A stretch of DNA of 64,000 bases, from assembly GCA_011109175.1 (NCBI GenBank), contig RDEW01000013.1, positions 1,339,773-1,403,772 of the forward strand, written 5' to 3'. Source of the stretch: Dicyema japonicum. Taxonomy: Eukaryota; Dicyemida; Rhombozoa; Dicyemidae. Made by a program: the position numbers and the translations under genes. The notes under the pieces were generated by a model. The model was not told where the DNA came from. It made no database searches and was given only the letters and a program-made list of their open reading frames with translations. Positions 34,260 through 45,140 of this stretch are shown here, piece by piece. Within the stretch, counting starts at the first letter, position 1; each line of letters opens with the position of its first letter.

Positions 34260-34510
34260 ATAAAGAAATGGATCCTTTTGTTAATCTTTTTGCTAATGGT
34301 CGGAACTTGGTTTGGGACACTATTTATGTTGATACATACTCCAAAGAATTTAACCGCTTCAGTCTAGTCCGCAAGACCGGCTCGATGATTCAAAGGTTCA
34401 CAAAAGATCTACGTGAGACTGGTTACTTCGAGAGCGTATCTCGATATCTATCTGAGAGGAAACAGCATTGCCATTCAAGCTTCCTAACTTTTAATTTATA
34501 TTTATTTTAA
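34260..34510 (+). pseudogene. Zinc-knuckle/RPDG LINE fragment, WD..VDT segment
   Basis: An open 80-codon frame reads LFANGRNLVWDTIYVDTYSK, matching the presumed nuclease core WD.TCVD..S of the element at 56520-56820, then RKTGSMIQRFTKDLRE. Both ends are truncated. Confidence 0.7.
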
Positions 34511-34786
34511 GAAATTTTAACAAATCAAAAAATTATTTGAAATTAATATTTAAAAAAACAAATAGCACTTTAATGGCTTTTTAATGTATTTGTTCAAAGA
34601 AACGTATAAAATCTGAGAGAAATATCTATTTACATTATCTGTTTCTCGAATGATCTCTACTAATCTATATATTTAATCTTACTTTTTTTATTTGAGTTTA
34701 TTTTTTCTTTGATAAAATATTAATAAAAATAATTAAGTCATAGTAAAATTAATTTTTAATGTTAATTATTCGTCATAGCAACACTA

Positions 34787-35379
34787 ATGTTTCGTGACTC
34801 AAATAAGAATCGATACAACAAGAATATTCTCATTGGGAATTGGTATGAAGAACGACAACAAGTTATTATCGACATTATTTAGTGGCAACAACACAAATAT
34901 ACACCCACCACAACATATGAGCACGAGTTTAAGCTTGTTAACCAGAATATGACAAAAAGGAACTGTATAAGACAACCACTGGAACAACTTAATAAGCATG
35001 TAACGATTATTTATAATGTGGACATTTAACAACTGTGATTCTCAATCAACTCCATATATTACCTGGTATGAGGAGAACTACAATGGAAGAGAACAAAATA
35101 GTAGAATCCCTCCAAAACGGACGTGGAAGTCAAATGACATGTGTTGGTTTCCTGAAAAGTCAGATTACCCAGCAGAAGGTTGATTTTAGTTTAAAGTAAG
35201 GTGAACCGATGAGATTTGGTATTTTGAACAAACTCGAGGACCGATGGAGAAAAGATCAAAGAGAAGCCCTCAAGCCTTCATTTTTGTCTGAAAACAAAGA
35301 ATTATATGGAAATTTCAGTGAAATCCCAAATTCAGAGCAAACTAACAAAATAGTGTGTTCAATATCCAATAACCCGTAA
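34787..35379 (+). CDS. CFAP68 (C11orf1)-like axonemal protein, probable
   Basis: Three coding blocks: from the ATG at 34787 MFRDSNKNRYNKNILIGNWYEERQQ (the GNWxxER block matches GNWNQER of vertebrate CFAP68); a 21-nt intron 34862-34882; a middle part with TWYEENYN, RTWKSNDMCWFPEKSDYPAE; a 22-nt intron 35179-35200; and GEPMRFGILNKLEDRWRKDQ to the stop at 35379. CFAP68 is a microtubule inner protein of ciliary doublets; dicyemids are ciliated. A frame change near 35015-35030 has no GT...AG solution, so one or two bases may be wrong there. Gene reality is well supported by the introns; the family name is a moderate-confidence guess. Confidence 0.55.
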
Positions 35380-36710
35380 TTTAATGATTTATTGAGATAT
35401 AATAAAATATCACACAAATTACAACTGAGAGGCCAAGGAACACCAATTAGTAAGGATCCTCAGCCTTCATTAGACAAGTTGGTGTTAACTTGAACATTTT
35501 AATTTCTAATTTATTTAACAAAATAATTTGAAACAGTATTTGAATTATATCTTCTTTTTATGCATACACGTGAGTTAACTGCTGGCTCATCCTCACCCTC
35601 TCTCCGTATTCTATCACCATATTTAGGGTCAACATAATAATCACAGGTGAAATCAGAGTCAAGTGTTTGAATCATACATTTAGTTTTTCACATCCAAAAT
35701 TTCAAAAAAAACTGTTGTAAAACCAATTAACTACTCACGTGAACCCAAAACGCTCCAACAGTTACCTCATCTTATCCCAATGATCCCACCTTTAGCACAA
35801 CCAAGCACATGTAGGGTGTATAACCGGATGGTCATAATCGCACAGGCATAGGAAATTGGGATTCTATCTGTTCTTAGGAAATTGGGATTCCAGATGAGTC
35901 TTTTCGAGAAATCCGTAGCTACTTGACTTTGAATGACTTTTTCATTTCAGCTATTCGAAGACGGACCAAGACACGAGAGATGTTGTCCGCCCAGAAGATT
36001 GATGATACGTTTTTTGATAGCATTATTAGGAATTCAGTCGTTAACTATATCAAGTCGTGACTCAATGAACTCATTCTCCGGAATAGTTCTAAGTGTGCGA
36101 ACAGTCACTGAGTTCTTATTTGAGGAACATGTCTTTATAAATTTAAACTCTCAAACAATCAAGAACGATTAGGCATAAATCCTATTAATTTTCACGACAA
36201 AATGGTTAACTTTCTAAGTAGTACGAAAAAGGATAATCTGTTTTCCCCACTCCAGAAGGAATTCACACATCCGCAAAGACTGAACGTTTCTTCCCTTTCC
36301 GTTGGTTCTGGGTGAACTTGTATGTGACATTGAAGGATTCTCTGCTTCTGTGACCGTAGGAATTGAACACATTTAATTAACTGTTAACATTTTCCAAATG
36401 GATACTGGGTAATAATGTAAATTACTTGAACCATGGATCTCAGTGGACCACTCAAGAAGAGTCCGAAAATTGATAGAATCCTGGATTATCTGATTAGTTG
36501 GCTGTAATACCTTCTTTCGATTAGAGAAAAGCAATGTTCACCAATTCCAAGATCAGTAACGAGAATTCGTTCACTGTAGGCATAATTCAAACAATATACC
36601 TTTAAGATTGATTTTTATTTTAACCATAAATGATCAACTAGTAAATTTTGCAAAAATATATAAATTAGTGGATTAAACATTATTTAAAGTAAATACATTA
36701 TTTACATTAA
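35380..36710. other. Unassigned; possible exons on the minus strand
   Basis: Minus-strand 36125-35990 reads VRTLRTIPENEFIESRLDIV then KKRIINLLGGQ with one stop. It looks conserved in character, but I cannot name it or find neighbouring exons. The plus-strand 79-codon frame over it is probably its shadow. Confidence 0.3.
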
Positions 36711-36714
36711 TAAT

Positions 36715-37211
36715 TCAAAGCAGAAAACCATCATTCAGTGTATCCACCATTTTAGAGAGTAAAATATTCCAAGCCTCCTCAATATTTTCTTCATAATTGT
36801 CTCCCAACATGTCCCGAATAACACTGATAATCGCCTCTATGAAAGATTTAAAGTATTCCCCCCTTGAATCCTTTAATATATTTTGTGTTTAGCTCCAATT
36901 TTTAAGAAAAAAGGGATTTGACGTCATCGAAATTGTTAATATTAGTAATCATCGTATTAAGACTTATTGCAATCCTCTTGAAGTGGGCATTGGATAAATC
37001 ATTCGAAACTATTTCTCCCCAAGTTCACCAAAATTAAAGAATTTTTTATATTCTGGATGTCTTCTGAATACTTCCGTGAATATAAGCATTCCAAAATTGG
37101 TAAGATTGTAAGAACATACCCTCCAAGTCAACTCAATAATCTAACCTGACTAACTAAGCCAACCTTTATGTGTTTGCTTGTCAATTCATTTTTCGACGTT
37201 CTGTTGCCCAT
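36715..37211 (-). CDS. Globin with N-myristoylation consensus (globin X/neuroglobin-like)
   Basis: Exon 1 is 37211-37164 (MGNRTSKNELTSKHIK), intron 37163-37141 is 23 nt, exon 2 is 37140-36715. Read with three single bases restored, the product is about 158 residues. Globin landmarks: A-helix Trp in IIELTWRV; nine residues then GMLIFTEVFRRHPEYKKFFN with CD1 Phe; distal His E7 and Ile E11 in NAHFKRIAISL; proximal His F8 in KIGAKHK; H helix LGDNYEENIEEAWNILLSKM. Gly2 with Ser6 fits N-myristoylation, known for membrane-bound globin X. The three frame breaks are in GGGG (37017-37020), T6 (36907-36912) and AAAA (36881-36884), so miscalled homopolymers are likelier than decay. Confidence 0.85.
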
Positions 37212-37214
37212 TAA

Positions 37215-37650
37215 TGAGCGTAAACTAACCAATATTATTTATATTGACATGTTTTCTCTAAACCCTCATTTTAATCATTATTTCAAGTCACGTAATTGAA
37301 ATTATTGGATTTTTCAAATTTGGTCGCCTCGGCAACATTCTCCGTCATCGACTGGAAAGACTTCTACCACATCTCTTTGGTGATTAATTTCAGATTTAGT
37401 TTAATCTCCAGATATTATTGGAATTCTTTGTTCAATTACGTAACATTGGTTGTTTAACTGACGTTAGGTTTATTTACTGTAATATTGGTTAAATGACTTA
37501 TGAGAAGAAAGTCACATAAACAGATCTTGAGAGATATCCCCAAATACTAATGATTAGGGAAATTCAATCAATATTGATAGGAGAGAATACAAATAATATA
37601 TAATTAATTATTTAAACAATTCATATGAAAAAATTAATATGATTTGTCTC
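37215..37650. other. Globin upstream region
   Basis: No gene or transposon recognised; AT-rich sequence that presumably includes the globin promoter and 5' UTR. Confidence 0.35.
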
Positions 37651-37664
37651 ATATTGGTCTGAAT

Positions 37665-37981
37665 AGCCGGGTGGCATAGTGGCTAGGGCTAACCTAAAGT
37701 GGCTTAGGTTACGGGTTCGATTCTCGCTGCTGTTCACCTAGTGGAAGGCTCCACGCATCTACGATGCCAAAAGGGTTTTACGAGTGACGCCGTAATCAGT
37801 GGATACTCACTGCGGAACTGGATTGTTTAGAAAGGACCCACACACAAAAAAAAAAGAAGTGAAGATCATTCCTTGGTTCTACGATTAGTTAAAATTAACT
37901 GTTCTTTACTTAAATAAAGTGTGTGTCCTGCTATGCGGAGCTATAAATATTATGGCTCTCGTGAAAAAGGCTATTAAAAAA
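37665..37981 (+). mobile_element. tRNA-derived SINE, complete copy with target duplication
   Basis: The head is tRNA-like: A box TGGCATAGTGGCTAGGG (about 37672) and B box GGTTCGATTCTC (about 37717), the split pol III promoter. A roughly 230-bp body follows, ending GGAGCTATAAATATTATGG, CTCTCGTG and an A-rich tail. A perfect 12-bp direct repeat ATTGGTCTGAAT flanks it (37653-37664 and 37982-37993), the signature of LINE-mediated retroposition. Other copies: 4031-4335, 49055-49175 and a divergent one at 31376-31510. Confidence 0.93.
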
Positions 37982-38139
37982 ATTGGTCTGAATCAATCAG
38001 TCTTATATCTGTGCTGTCAATAACCATGATAAAACATAAATTGACAGAATACTAAATTGTTGTGAGTAAACCAGTTCTCCATTCAGTCAATAAAGTTAAT
38101 GATCGGAAATAAATATGTAATCATGGGTTAATCACTTGA

Positions 38140-38300
38140 ACCAAGTTTCTATTGAGACGTAAAACTGAAGATAGAAGTCTCGCAGAGTTTGCTTTTAAAC
38201 CTGTTCTATTCAACACTCTCATGGCTAATATACAGCTACTGAGGACATCAATATGGAAATTCTTCTTATGCAAATGACGTCCTTGTGCCAAGTTTCGAGA
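38140..38300 (+). pseudogene. Reverse transcriptase palm scrap
   Basis: Readings in alternating frames give PVLFNTLMANI and YGNSSYANDVLVPSFEKDI, where YAND stands at the YADD catalytic position. Clade unclear (CR1/Jockey-like). Confidence 0.55.
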
Positions 38301-38310
38301 AAGATATAAA

Positions 38311-38405
38311 GATATAAATAATCTATCCTATCTTTGAAGATAAAAGATATAAATAATCTATCCTATCTTTGAAGATAAAAGATATAAATAATCTATCCTA
38401 TAGAT
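38311..38405 (+). repeat. Tandem repeat, 35-bp unit, about 2.7 copies
   Basis: GATATAAATAATCTATCC recurs at 38311, 38346 and 38381. The units are identical until the last breaks off after CTATCCTATAG. It sits directly behind the reverse transcriptase scrap. Confidence 0.92.
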
Positions 38406-38765
38406 ATAATAATCTAAGGAAAAGCTATTAGAAAAAATAAGTCTTTCATGTAATTCTATCACAAGAAAATTGCGATTTAAAAAGGAGATTTTCTTCTTTG
38501 TGTTCAAATACGTCATCATACTCATCCTTAATAATGGCTTCGAGGGCTAATTAAACTAACATAAAGGTATCAAACTTGTCTTAAAGAAAAACTAAAAAAG
38601 AACTCACAATTGAAGAAAACGATCTGATGTAACAAATCAAACGGAAATAAATGAAAAAAATAGTTAACTCTGAAAGAGTCACTCTAGATACTAATACAGT
38701 GTTTCTCAACGGGGGCGATTAGCCCCTATATTTGTCCAGAGGCAATTTTTAATTAATGATTTTTT

Positions 38766-39100
38766 AAATTATTTATTAACCCCGGATACACCGAGAAAGA
38801 AGTTAAAGTAACCAACTAATTAAGTGCATCCAGTTTCCACTTCTACAGAAACAGCATAAAGGGTAAGACGTCATTACATGCAGTTGTGAAAACCCCTCCA
38901 GTGGAGTGGGGAAGAGCAAATGATCCTTTTTCATGCCGGCCTGGCACTGGGCGTCACCTAGACAGGTGGATCACATGACGCCACTCTATTAGGAAGAGAG
39001 AGGAGGAACAGACAAGCAAGCAGAAAATTTAAACCAATTAACCACGCAGCACCACATGGCGCCACGCGGCAAATCCGATTTTCAGGTTTCAGCATTTTTT
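38766..39100 (-). mobile_element. Non-autonomous retroelement T1, copy b
   Basis: Runs on the minus strand from CCGCGTGGCGCCATGTGG to GGATGCACTTAATTAGTTGG, TTTCTCGGTGTATCCGGGG and TTAATAAATAA. Differs from copy a (4336-4690) by scattered substitutions and short indels. Nested inside the hAT element. Confidence 0.88.
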
Positions 39101-39455
39101 TAGCTGACATAGACTGGAACTCTTGGAGTACTTTTCATTGAACTTTTTAAGTACGAGGTTCCAGCCACCTCTAGGTATTTTTCCAAATCTTTGTTTCGTG
39201 GCAAGAAAAATCTGAGATACCCACTCAGCTTCAGAGACACAGTGGACCTCTTCAATAATGGCAGATAGTGAATGCAAGTTGGTTTTGGCACCAATATTCC
39301 AACGATGTTGATATTAGTTCTTGTGACATTATCCAGCCCCACAGACAACGGTCCTGCTTCTACTATACTATCTTCTTTATTTGATTTTGCAGGAAGACCC
39401 ATAGGATTCGATTTCTCTGTATGATTAGAAACGGACATGCAACACCACAACTATA
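39100..39455 (-). other. Unidentified overlapping frames within the hAT remnant
   Basis: A 116-codon frame (39100-39450) with LSVGLDNVTRTNINIVGILV then LKLSGYLRFFLPRNKDLEKY. It is basic and has the look of a LINE ORF1 RNA-binding segment, but no diagnostic motif is present. It directly precedes T1 copy b on the same strand. Confidence 0.3.
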
Positions 39456-40248
39456 ATAGTTATGAAATATTTAAACTTAAATTTATTTTAAATAATTAAA
39501 TAATATAGCATGCATGGTATCTGTTAAAAAATAAAAAAATAAATATTTTCTTCTGGTTTTAAATAAAATAAGCCCATGTGTTTGCAAATGGTGTTGAGTT
39601 TGATAACGAAGCGATTATCCATCTCGTTTATTAGAACACGAGCAACGCAAGCATCTTCAATCACTAGAAAAAGATATTGAATTAAAAGTCATAATTTAGT
39701 CTCTGCGATTGATAATAGCCATGGTCGGAAATGTTGTGCATTTATGGGGAAGAAGCGTAATAATTTGAGCATCTGCAAAAGACTAGACATCAGAATAGAA
39801 TCCCAAATAAGAGCATCTACCAAACCTTCACTAAAGTAAAGGGTTTTTGAAAAAATTACCAAGTAATCATAATATTACTATAGTTATTATAGTGGGGAGT
39901 TAAATTATTGACAAGGGTTAAAATTTTATAGGGGCGATACAAAAAAAAGTTGAGAAACACTGATCTAATATATAAAACTACGGGATTTGTAAAAAGTAGA
40001 GATGGGTACTGGCAAACAGTCCAAGTTGCATGATTTACAGCACTCATCTCATTTACTAACCGCTTGTTTTGTTAATAATAACAACCTCCTAATAACTATA
40101 CCACCCTGACCTAACTTCATTAGTAATCCAATGTATTTTTTTAAATCAAAAATGAAGGACAAGTCTGTCGTTAAAGATCAATAGTCTTGTAAATAAAGCA
40201 GTTGTTTATTAATAAATCATATATTAATGAGAACAAAATAAGTGAGCA

Positions 40249-41062
40249 TTAATAATTAAAAATCTTCAAACTTAATGAATAATAACGTCTTCGGCGAAGT
40301 TTTAAAATGAAAATAATTCCAAAAATAATTAAAATTCCAACAATTACACAAACAGGCATTATATATTTGTTATCTAATTTTTATTATATAAGGTACTTTT
40401 TCGACTTTTTTTACTGGCAGTTGTATAAACTGTCGATTTTAAAGTATTATTTGTAAGTTTATCAAATTCACATTCTAATGCTAAACCATGATTAGTCTTA
40501 AAATAACCATTTCCAGTAAAACTTGTACTATTATCTGTTTTCCATAATTGGGCTTTCGTTTTTGTTAAAGTGAGAGATGCATTTTCTGATAATAGTATAA
40601 CCTGTTTAGAGCAGCTATAATAAGCATTTCTTGAGATTTCATAAAAATCATTAAAATCCATATTAATTTTTATTATTGCTAGAGAATAGTAATAAATTCA
40701 AGTCAACAGCAAACAGATTGGCTGATATTATTATGATTTTCATTTGCAATTTTACGTCGTTCTTTTTCCAAGAAAGCATAATATTATCATGTTCTAATTT
40801 TGTGAACTCAAAATGACCATTGTCTAAATTTTCATACATAATCTTTTCTTAAATAATATAATTACAGTTTCATTAATTTTGTATGCCACGTCAATGTTTC
40901 CACTAAATAATGCTATAACCCTATAGTCCTCAATTACAATCCACTTTGGCACTCTGTTATCCATTATTACTGAGGTTTTTATTTCACTCATTGATTTATT
41001 CATTACTAGACACGAATACACTAAATATATTAGATTATTTTTGAAACTTATAATTCTAACAT
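40249..41062 (-). CDS. LAMP-like lysosomal membrane protein, copy C (two frame breaks)
   Basis: Exons: 41062-41048, 41020-40866, 40842-40508, 40480-40397, 40373-40249. Introns of 27, 23, 27 and 23 nt, GT...AG, in the same places as copies A, B and D. Nearly identical to copy D in the first half (SEIKTSVIMDNRVPKWIVIE). Ectodomain: AYYSCSKQVILLSE, KTDNSTSFTGNG, ALECEFDK; one stalk module; TM MPVCVIVGILIIFGIIFIL; tail KLRRRRYYSLSLKIFNY with Yxx-Phi motif YYSL. Exon 1 is one base short relative to A, B and D, and exon 3 one base long near 40665. If these are real the copy is a pseudogene; they may be assembly errors. Confidence 0.7.
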
Positions 41063-41215
41063 TCTTAAATTCACTGTTCTAAATATTGTTGTATTAATTC
41101 AATTTTAAAATTTTATTAATTTTATATTTAATAACTATATATTATTAAAAATAGAAAATTATAAATTTTCTATTAAACTTAAAAAAGTTTTGATTTTCAT
41201 AAATTAAAAAAAATT

Positions 41216-41410
41216 AGTGGTATTGGATTTTTATTTATTTATTTAACATCCAAGACCACGGTAAAACCAAAACTAACTATCACGTGATTCCGATGCGCTC
41301 CGCCAAAATCCTCATTCTTTCCCGGTGATCCTCCCTCGTACCCACACAAGCTCGTACTGCGCGACTGACTGTATTTGCAGGGCCACCTTCCCGTATGCCG
41401 GAGTTTTGTT
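41216..41410 (-). mobile_element. Short GIT-stop LINE 3' insertion next to LAMP copy C
   Basis: The minus strand encodes RMRILAERIGIT-stop (stop at 41280), then a tail ending TTAAATAAATAAATAAA. The flanks on both sides (GGTATTGGA and TGCTATAATAGAATTACC) are contiguous in the homologous flank of copy D (52180-52215), so the inserted segment is bounded to about 195 bp. Confidence 0.85.
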
Positions 41411-41694
41411 TGCTATAATAGAATTACCTATTTGACCACATCTATTTGAGTAAATTATACAGGTATTTGTCATTACATATTACAAAATTGAGTTGCTTGA
41501 GTATAGGAAATCAAAATTAAGTTTTTTAATCTGATGATCTGAGGGCGATACGAGAAACAGGGGAGGATGGAAACGACTCACAGCACGTATCCAGAGATGC
41601 ATGGAAAGTTAAATCTCAAATTAGCTAACTTTTCTGGTTCTGCGGACATTGCTAATAATAATAAATGGGTTCGAAAATAACCTAAACGAGAAAG

Positions 41695-41790
41695 AAGATC
41701 GACTATTAATACAGATAGGATAGAACTTCGATGAGAGATGCTATCTATGACTCTACATCAACACGAAATGAACTAGAAGACGAGTTTAAG
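41695..41790 (+). repeat. Dispersed repeat, copy 1 (second at 45305-45430)
   Basis: Contains MRDAIYDSTSTRNELEDEFK in one frame; the relative at 45355 gives MRDAILDSTSTQYEIEDGFR. Probably part of an unidentified retroelement protein or UTR. Confidence 0.55.
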
Positions 41791-41829
41791 GTCGCAGTAA
41801 TTCGTAATTTTCGACGTTTTTTTGATTAA

Positions 41830-43880
41830 CAGAGAACCTAACCTGGAACGACATAGTTCATCGTTCTGATAAATTGTTGTAGATACTGGTCAAACTCTTT
41901 TGCTCTGACCAAATGACGTAGCCGCCACGGCCCGGAGGAATTTGAGCTTCTGAGTTTTTTCGCCTACGTATGAGACATGTGTTGGAAAGGGTAAGGAATT
42001 ATCAAATGTCACACAAAGTATTTTATAATTTTTAACAACAGAAGGAGAGTGTAGTTTAGAAATAACGTTGGTTCCAATTTGAATTGATCAGGGTCTGTAA
42101 CTAAAATCGTGGTTATGGATTTTCGTTAGAAGATGACGAGATTTTTGTCCATCCAATTGAAAGTTTGTCAATATGTTCTCTCATGACCAACAGTTAAGTC
42201 ACAGTAGCGACAGGCAATAACGACATCATCGCATAAGAAAGAAGTGTTTCTTGCTTTGTTGGTAAGCTTACTAGATGAAGATGAAGCAGGGCTGGAGATA
42301 GCATCTCACCCTGAGGAAGGTATCGTTAATGAGAGTAGGTTGACATAATAAAAGAACGACCAACGGGATCAGAGATGAGAGTGAGCAGCCATAATTTCAA
42401 ACGGAACGGGATATTTGTAGAAAAGATTTTACTGCTAGAACATGTCTGGATGTCCGGTCAAAAGCTTTGTTGATCTCAATAGGCGCAACAATTGTTCTTC
42501 TTGAGGTTTATTGATGTTTAATCCATTAAAAATAAATTTAGCCAATTTACAACGATTGGTCATAGTCAAATAAGCATTAAACCCATGTTGGAATTCGAAA
42601 AATGACAGGTACGGTTTGATTGAAAATAGTAGAACTCTTTCAGCAATCTTCGAGACAACAGACGAGAAGGAAATAGGACGATAAGAGTGGTTAGATGGGT
42701 CGTGGGTAGGCTTCAAAATAAGAATGATTGTGAATTTTTTCCTGAGCCGTAATTTATTGAGTGTTCGATTAAATTGCCAAAAGCCCATTAGGTTCTAGCA
42801 GACCCTTATGCATTCGAGTTTCGAGAGTTGTTTACAAGTTGAGTAATTAGAGTCTGCAGAATAATGAAAAACTCAACTAACTTAGCATACGATCTCTTAC
42901 AGCAGAGTTCTATTTTTAGGAAGGTGGCTTATCTTCAAACAATTATCCATTAATAAGTTGGACCCGTCACGGAAGGATAAGACAATTTTTTTAGAGATCA
43001 CTTGAGTGGGATTGAGGTTGCGTTGGTCTGTAATGTATCTTCTTAAGGGTTCTACAAAAGACAGAGGATCCGGTATAAGGGAGTAGAAATAATTTCATTC
43101 CATTATTTCGGCTGTATTTTAATATTAGGTCGACGATACGTTTATTGAATTCAAAGAAGATATTCGATTCGCCTTCACCAGAGTTGATCGATTTGATCTT
43201 CCGGCGTCGTTTGGAAATATTTATAATTTCAGATGGGAAGGGAAGTGAACCATAATTAGCAATGAAACCACATGGAATAAAATTTTGTCTTCAGCAATTG
43301 GACAGTTGGTGAAGAACTCGACAGTAGCATCAAAAGAGCTGAAAGAAGCACAAAAAAGTCTTTAAGTACGCGTTAGGTTTCGTTTCTGTAAAATCCCACT
43401 TTACTCGTTTATAGTTTATATACGTCCTCTTAGTTTTATGGTTGAAGGTAATTAAAATTGTGTTGTAGTTAGAGAGCATAAAGGACGTCATATTGATCGT
43501 TAGAAAATAGCCATGCATGATGATGAGAGTTAAAATAATCACATATGATAGTTAGAAAATCTGTGGGAAATAAACATTGACAATAGTAAAGAGGACTTAT
43601 TTACCCGGATATGTTAAATTTTAATATGAGGATCCTCAGATATGAGAGATAATAAAAGTTGAAGAATCAGCAAGAGGAATAGTAATGTGCACTAGAATAA
43701 GTAAACCATCCCCATCTGTACTGGAGGCGCGGTAAGAATGTAATACAGAATAGTTCTTAAAGTGAGGAGTCTTGGAATTCGGTGTAAGTTTAGTTTCTTG
43801 GATAAGGGAAATGTCCAAACTATGACGTAAATCGATACGTTTTTAGTTAATACCGTTGATGTTTAACTAGATTATCTTTA
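41830..43880 (-). pseudogene. Jockey-like LINE, endonuclease plus reverse transcriptase, decayed
   Basis: On the minus strand: LNINGIN and LDISLIQETKLTPNSKTPHF with YRASSTDGDGLLILVH (AP endonuclease N-terminal half, 43880-43640); heavily broken middle; then IILILKPTHDPSNHSYRPIS, FEFQHGFNAYL, a STKAFD remnant, PQGEMLSPALLHLHL, LLSYA-MM in place of YADD, and CVTFDNSLPFPTHV for LGVTFD. Domain order and spacing fit one element of about 2 kb with several stops. No intact copy of this clade is in the window. Confidence 0.8.
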
Positions 43881-44164
43881 TCTTTCGCTGAAATGCCACG
43901 GGTCTAAGGTTAGGTTCAACATCATCACATATGATTAAAGAAATCTGGAAATGGTAGTTTGGCGTCGTCCCATAGCCACTACAGAGCAAACTATTTGGTA
44001 GTTGTTAGGTAAGAAAAAGTAGGGTCTGTTTGTCACAAATGTAGGCAGTTTTCTCCACGAGAGGTGAAAACCAACAAAAGTAATTACTAATTATTATAGG
44101 GTTTTACTATCACTAACGACACTTCGTCAATCAAAAACGACAATAGTCAATCAATAACGCCAGA

Positions 44165-44650
44165 AAATTAATTTTACAACAATACTTAAACACAAAAAAT
44201 TATTCATTCATCGATTATTTCGCCATTAACTGCTCTCATAATGCATCCTTTCATCTTCTGAAGTATCCTCCACAGTCTTCAGGGGTAATCAATTCGAAAA
44301 AGATGTTTTTGCTGTAAATCATCAATAGCAGCCCCTCTCCTCACAGATTTCTTCCATTTTGAGAACAAATTCTAAATTGGATTAAGGAATGGTGAGTATG
44401 GAGGAAGATATAGTATCTTGAGGTTGTGGGATTGGATTACTTCGTTGAGTCCATTTTAATGGTGAATCCTAGCATTGTCCAAGATGAAGTAGTGATCCAC
44501 AATTCCTTTAGTTGTCTATGACAAAGTAGGGATCCACAATTCCAACTTCGTCTATAAAGACTATTCGGCTATCCCCAACGTCAAATAAAATTTCTTGGAA
44601 ATTTGTCCCATGTTCCAATCGTGTCTCAATGGTTCTTTTACAGTTTCTTC
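44165..44650 (-). pseudogene. IS630/Tc1-mariner superfamily transposase fragment
   Basis: Minus-strand readings include RIVFIDEVGI (first catalytic region), YFILDNARIHH (second Asp, DN motif) and LYLPPYSPFLNPI followed by NLFSKWKK (the PPYSP.LNPIE block carrying the last acidic residue; here a stop replaces Glu). A short internal duplication (GGATCCACAATTCC and GTGATCCACAATTCC) occurs around 44490-44540. Dead copy; terminal repeats not found. Confidence 0.8.
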
Positions 44651-44654
44651 TCTA

Positions 44655-44850
44655 ATAATTATTATTATTAGCACCAAGATCACTGGGTCAAAGAGAAAGA
44701 AATAAAAATTTCTCATCTAACTAAGTGATCCCAGACAGACAAGGAGAGGACGAGTCCGGTGGGGTCGAGATTCCTGAACAGCTCTTCTCATTGGAAATGG
44801 CATCGGCTCAAAATTTCTGTATGACTGTAGATATTTCGATAGTGTATGAA
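44655..44850 (-). mobile_element. GIT-stop LINE 3' end
   Basis: Minus strand: RAVQESRPHRT-like reading, then CLSGIT-stop (stop at 44721) and a tail ending TAATAATAATAATTATTAG. Same subfamily as 10655-10800 and 59510-59610. Confidence 0.65.
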
Positions 44851-45059
44851 ATAGAGGGCAACTCAGTAAACTAGCCTCCTTTAAGAGTTTCCGTTGTAAT
44901 TTGATTAAGAGATTTTCAATGGGCTGGAATTTGTGTTGTGGTCCAATTATCCTTATTGCGGTCTACTCGACTGCGGATAGTTTCAATAATCGTGAAATCT
45001 GCATTGCCCATAAAGTTTCTTCTCTAAGGAACAATGTTGAGAGTTTTCACTAGTGAAAT

Positions 45060-45140
45060 TCATTTTAATAGCGATTGATGGTATTCGATGCGAAGAGATT
45101 TCACCCGATGTTTTGCATAAGAAGCGCCGGAAGAAGACCA
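45060..45140 (+). pseudogene. Zinc-knuckle/RPDG LINE scrap
   Basis: TTCGATGCGAAGAGATTTCA and GCCGGAAGAAGACCACGTCA match 50320-50390 almost base for base (knuckle region DAKGLHPLSCKKGPEEEHV). About 80 bp survive. Confidence 0.7.

Larger units (their letters stand above)
38697..39962. mobile_element. hAT-type DNA transposon remnant with nested T1
   Basis: Perfect 14-bp terminal inverted repeats CAGTGTTTCTCAAC (38697-38710) and GTTGAGAAACACTG (39949-39962), the canonical hAT/Charlie end, plus subterminal CCCCTAT homology. Flanking octamers TACTAATA and ATCTAATA agree in six of eight positions, compatible with an aged 8-bp target duplication. No transposase core is recognisable. A minus-strand T1 element (38766-39100) and two unidentified frames (39089-39450) fill the left part. 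Confidence 0.85.

Noticed and set aside
38311-38405. CRISPR-like array (35-bp direct repeats)
   Set aside because: The units are contiguous without spacers and the genome is metazoan; it is a simple tandem repeat.
41225-43880. One continuous LINE from 41225 to 43880
   Set aside because: The short 3' end at 41216-41410 is bounded by sequence that is contiguous next to copy D, so it is a separate insertion from the larger LINE at 41830-43880.
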